Assembly (NCBI GenBank): GCA_003164075.1
Contig: PLRZ01000516.1
Location: 6,188-12,959, forward strand
Direction: 5' to 3'
Length of the DNA stretch: 6,772 nt
DNA from: Bryobacterales bacterium
GTDB taxonomy: Bacteria > Acidobacteriota > Terriglobia > Bryobacterales > Bryobacteraceae
In this document: piece after piece, positions 6,716 through 6,772 of the stretch
Numbering within the stretch: the stretch's first letter is position 1
How the letters are laid out: each line of letters opens with the position of its first letter
Made by a program: the position numbers and the translations under genes
The notes under the pieces: generated by a model
The model's database searches: none
What the model was told of the DNA's origin: nothing
Seen by the model: only the letters and a program-made list of their open reading frames with translations

Positions 6716-6757
6716 CGCGGACACTCGTGTCTGCGGCGCCGAGACTCATCTCGGCGC
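6716..6757. repeat. Two adjacent related hairpins (REP-like)
   Basis: Hairpin one has arms CGCGGACAC (6716-6724) and GTGTCTGCG (6727-6735) with a single G-T pair. Hairpin two begins at the next base with arms GCGCCGAGA (6736-6744) and TCTCGGCGC (6749-6757) around CTCA. Aligned on a shared ACTC centre, the two units agree at about 16 of 21 positions, so they look like diverged tandem copies. The element sits near the right edge and may continue beyond it. Confidence 0.65.
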
Positions 6758-6772
6758 TCCGGGACGGTGGAT

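Larger units (their letters stand above)
6498..6772. other. Non-coding tail with palindromic repeat element, continuing past the right edge
   Basis: No credible gene follows the regulator. The 275 bases hold three strong hairpins and a spaced direct repeat, annotated separately. Open frames across it on both strands show no domain and simply read through the palindromes. The density of GC-rich hairpins resembles the high-copy intergenic palindromic repeats that I associate with Solibacter-like genomes; that likeness is from memory and was not searched. Confidence 0.6.

Noticed and set aside
6420..6749. 109-codon minus-strand frame (and a shorter one in another frame) over the tail
   Set aside because: The translation is a read-through of the palindromic repeats and the end of the regulator gene; such frames are typical spurious products of intergenic repeats.

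Overview
The window looks like chromosome from a member of the Acidobacteriota, most likely of the Bryobacterales/Solibacteraceae type. This placement rests on family recognition and not on a database search. The grounds are a long Oar-like TonB-dependent receptor with an N-terminal carboxypeptidase-regulatory-like domain, a very long TPR protein with a GLVDYLSLTPEERRADY-type linker, a membrane protein whose N-terminus carries the LKERALGVEVFGR ... DPVVR ... LPSGSYIPEF signature common in that phylum, high-GC codon use, and a palindrome-rich intergenic tail. There are three substantial protein genes. I see no tRNA, rRNA, CRISPR array, transposase or phage gene.

Layout: (1) 1-2444, minus strand: a TonB-dependent outer-membrane receptor, intact at its N-terminus and cut by the left edge after 814 residues. 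(2) 2445-2783: a 339-base divergent intergenic region holding a perfect 9-bp dyad, repeated GACGTA half-sites, weak promoter candidates in both directions and a possible 12-codon leader ORF. (3) 2784-5186, plus strand: an 800-residue exported protein built from about 20 TPR units. (4) 5187-5261: a 75-base gap with a 7-bp dyad lying over a candidate -35 region, then a Shine-Dalgarno sequence. (5) 5262-6497, plus strand: a 411-residue single-pass membrane protein with a cytoplasmic winged-helix-like N-terminus and an uncharacterised periplasmic C-terminus. (6) 6498-6772: non-coding sequence with three strong hairpins and a spaced direct repeat, continuing past the right edge.

How the parts may work together (inference): the outer-membrane receptor, the periplasmic TPR scaffold and the ToxR/CadC-like membrane regulator would make a compact sense-and-import locus. 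The regulator would read a periplasmic signal and bind the dyads in one or both intergenic regions, controlling the divergent receptor and TPR genes. No sequence feature identifies the substrate. The most interesting parts are the regulator architecture with its unassigned sensor domain, the dyads beside it, and the palindromic element downstream.
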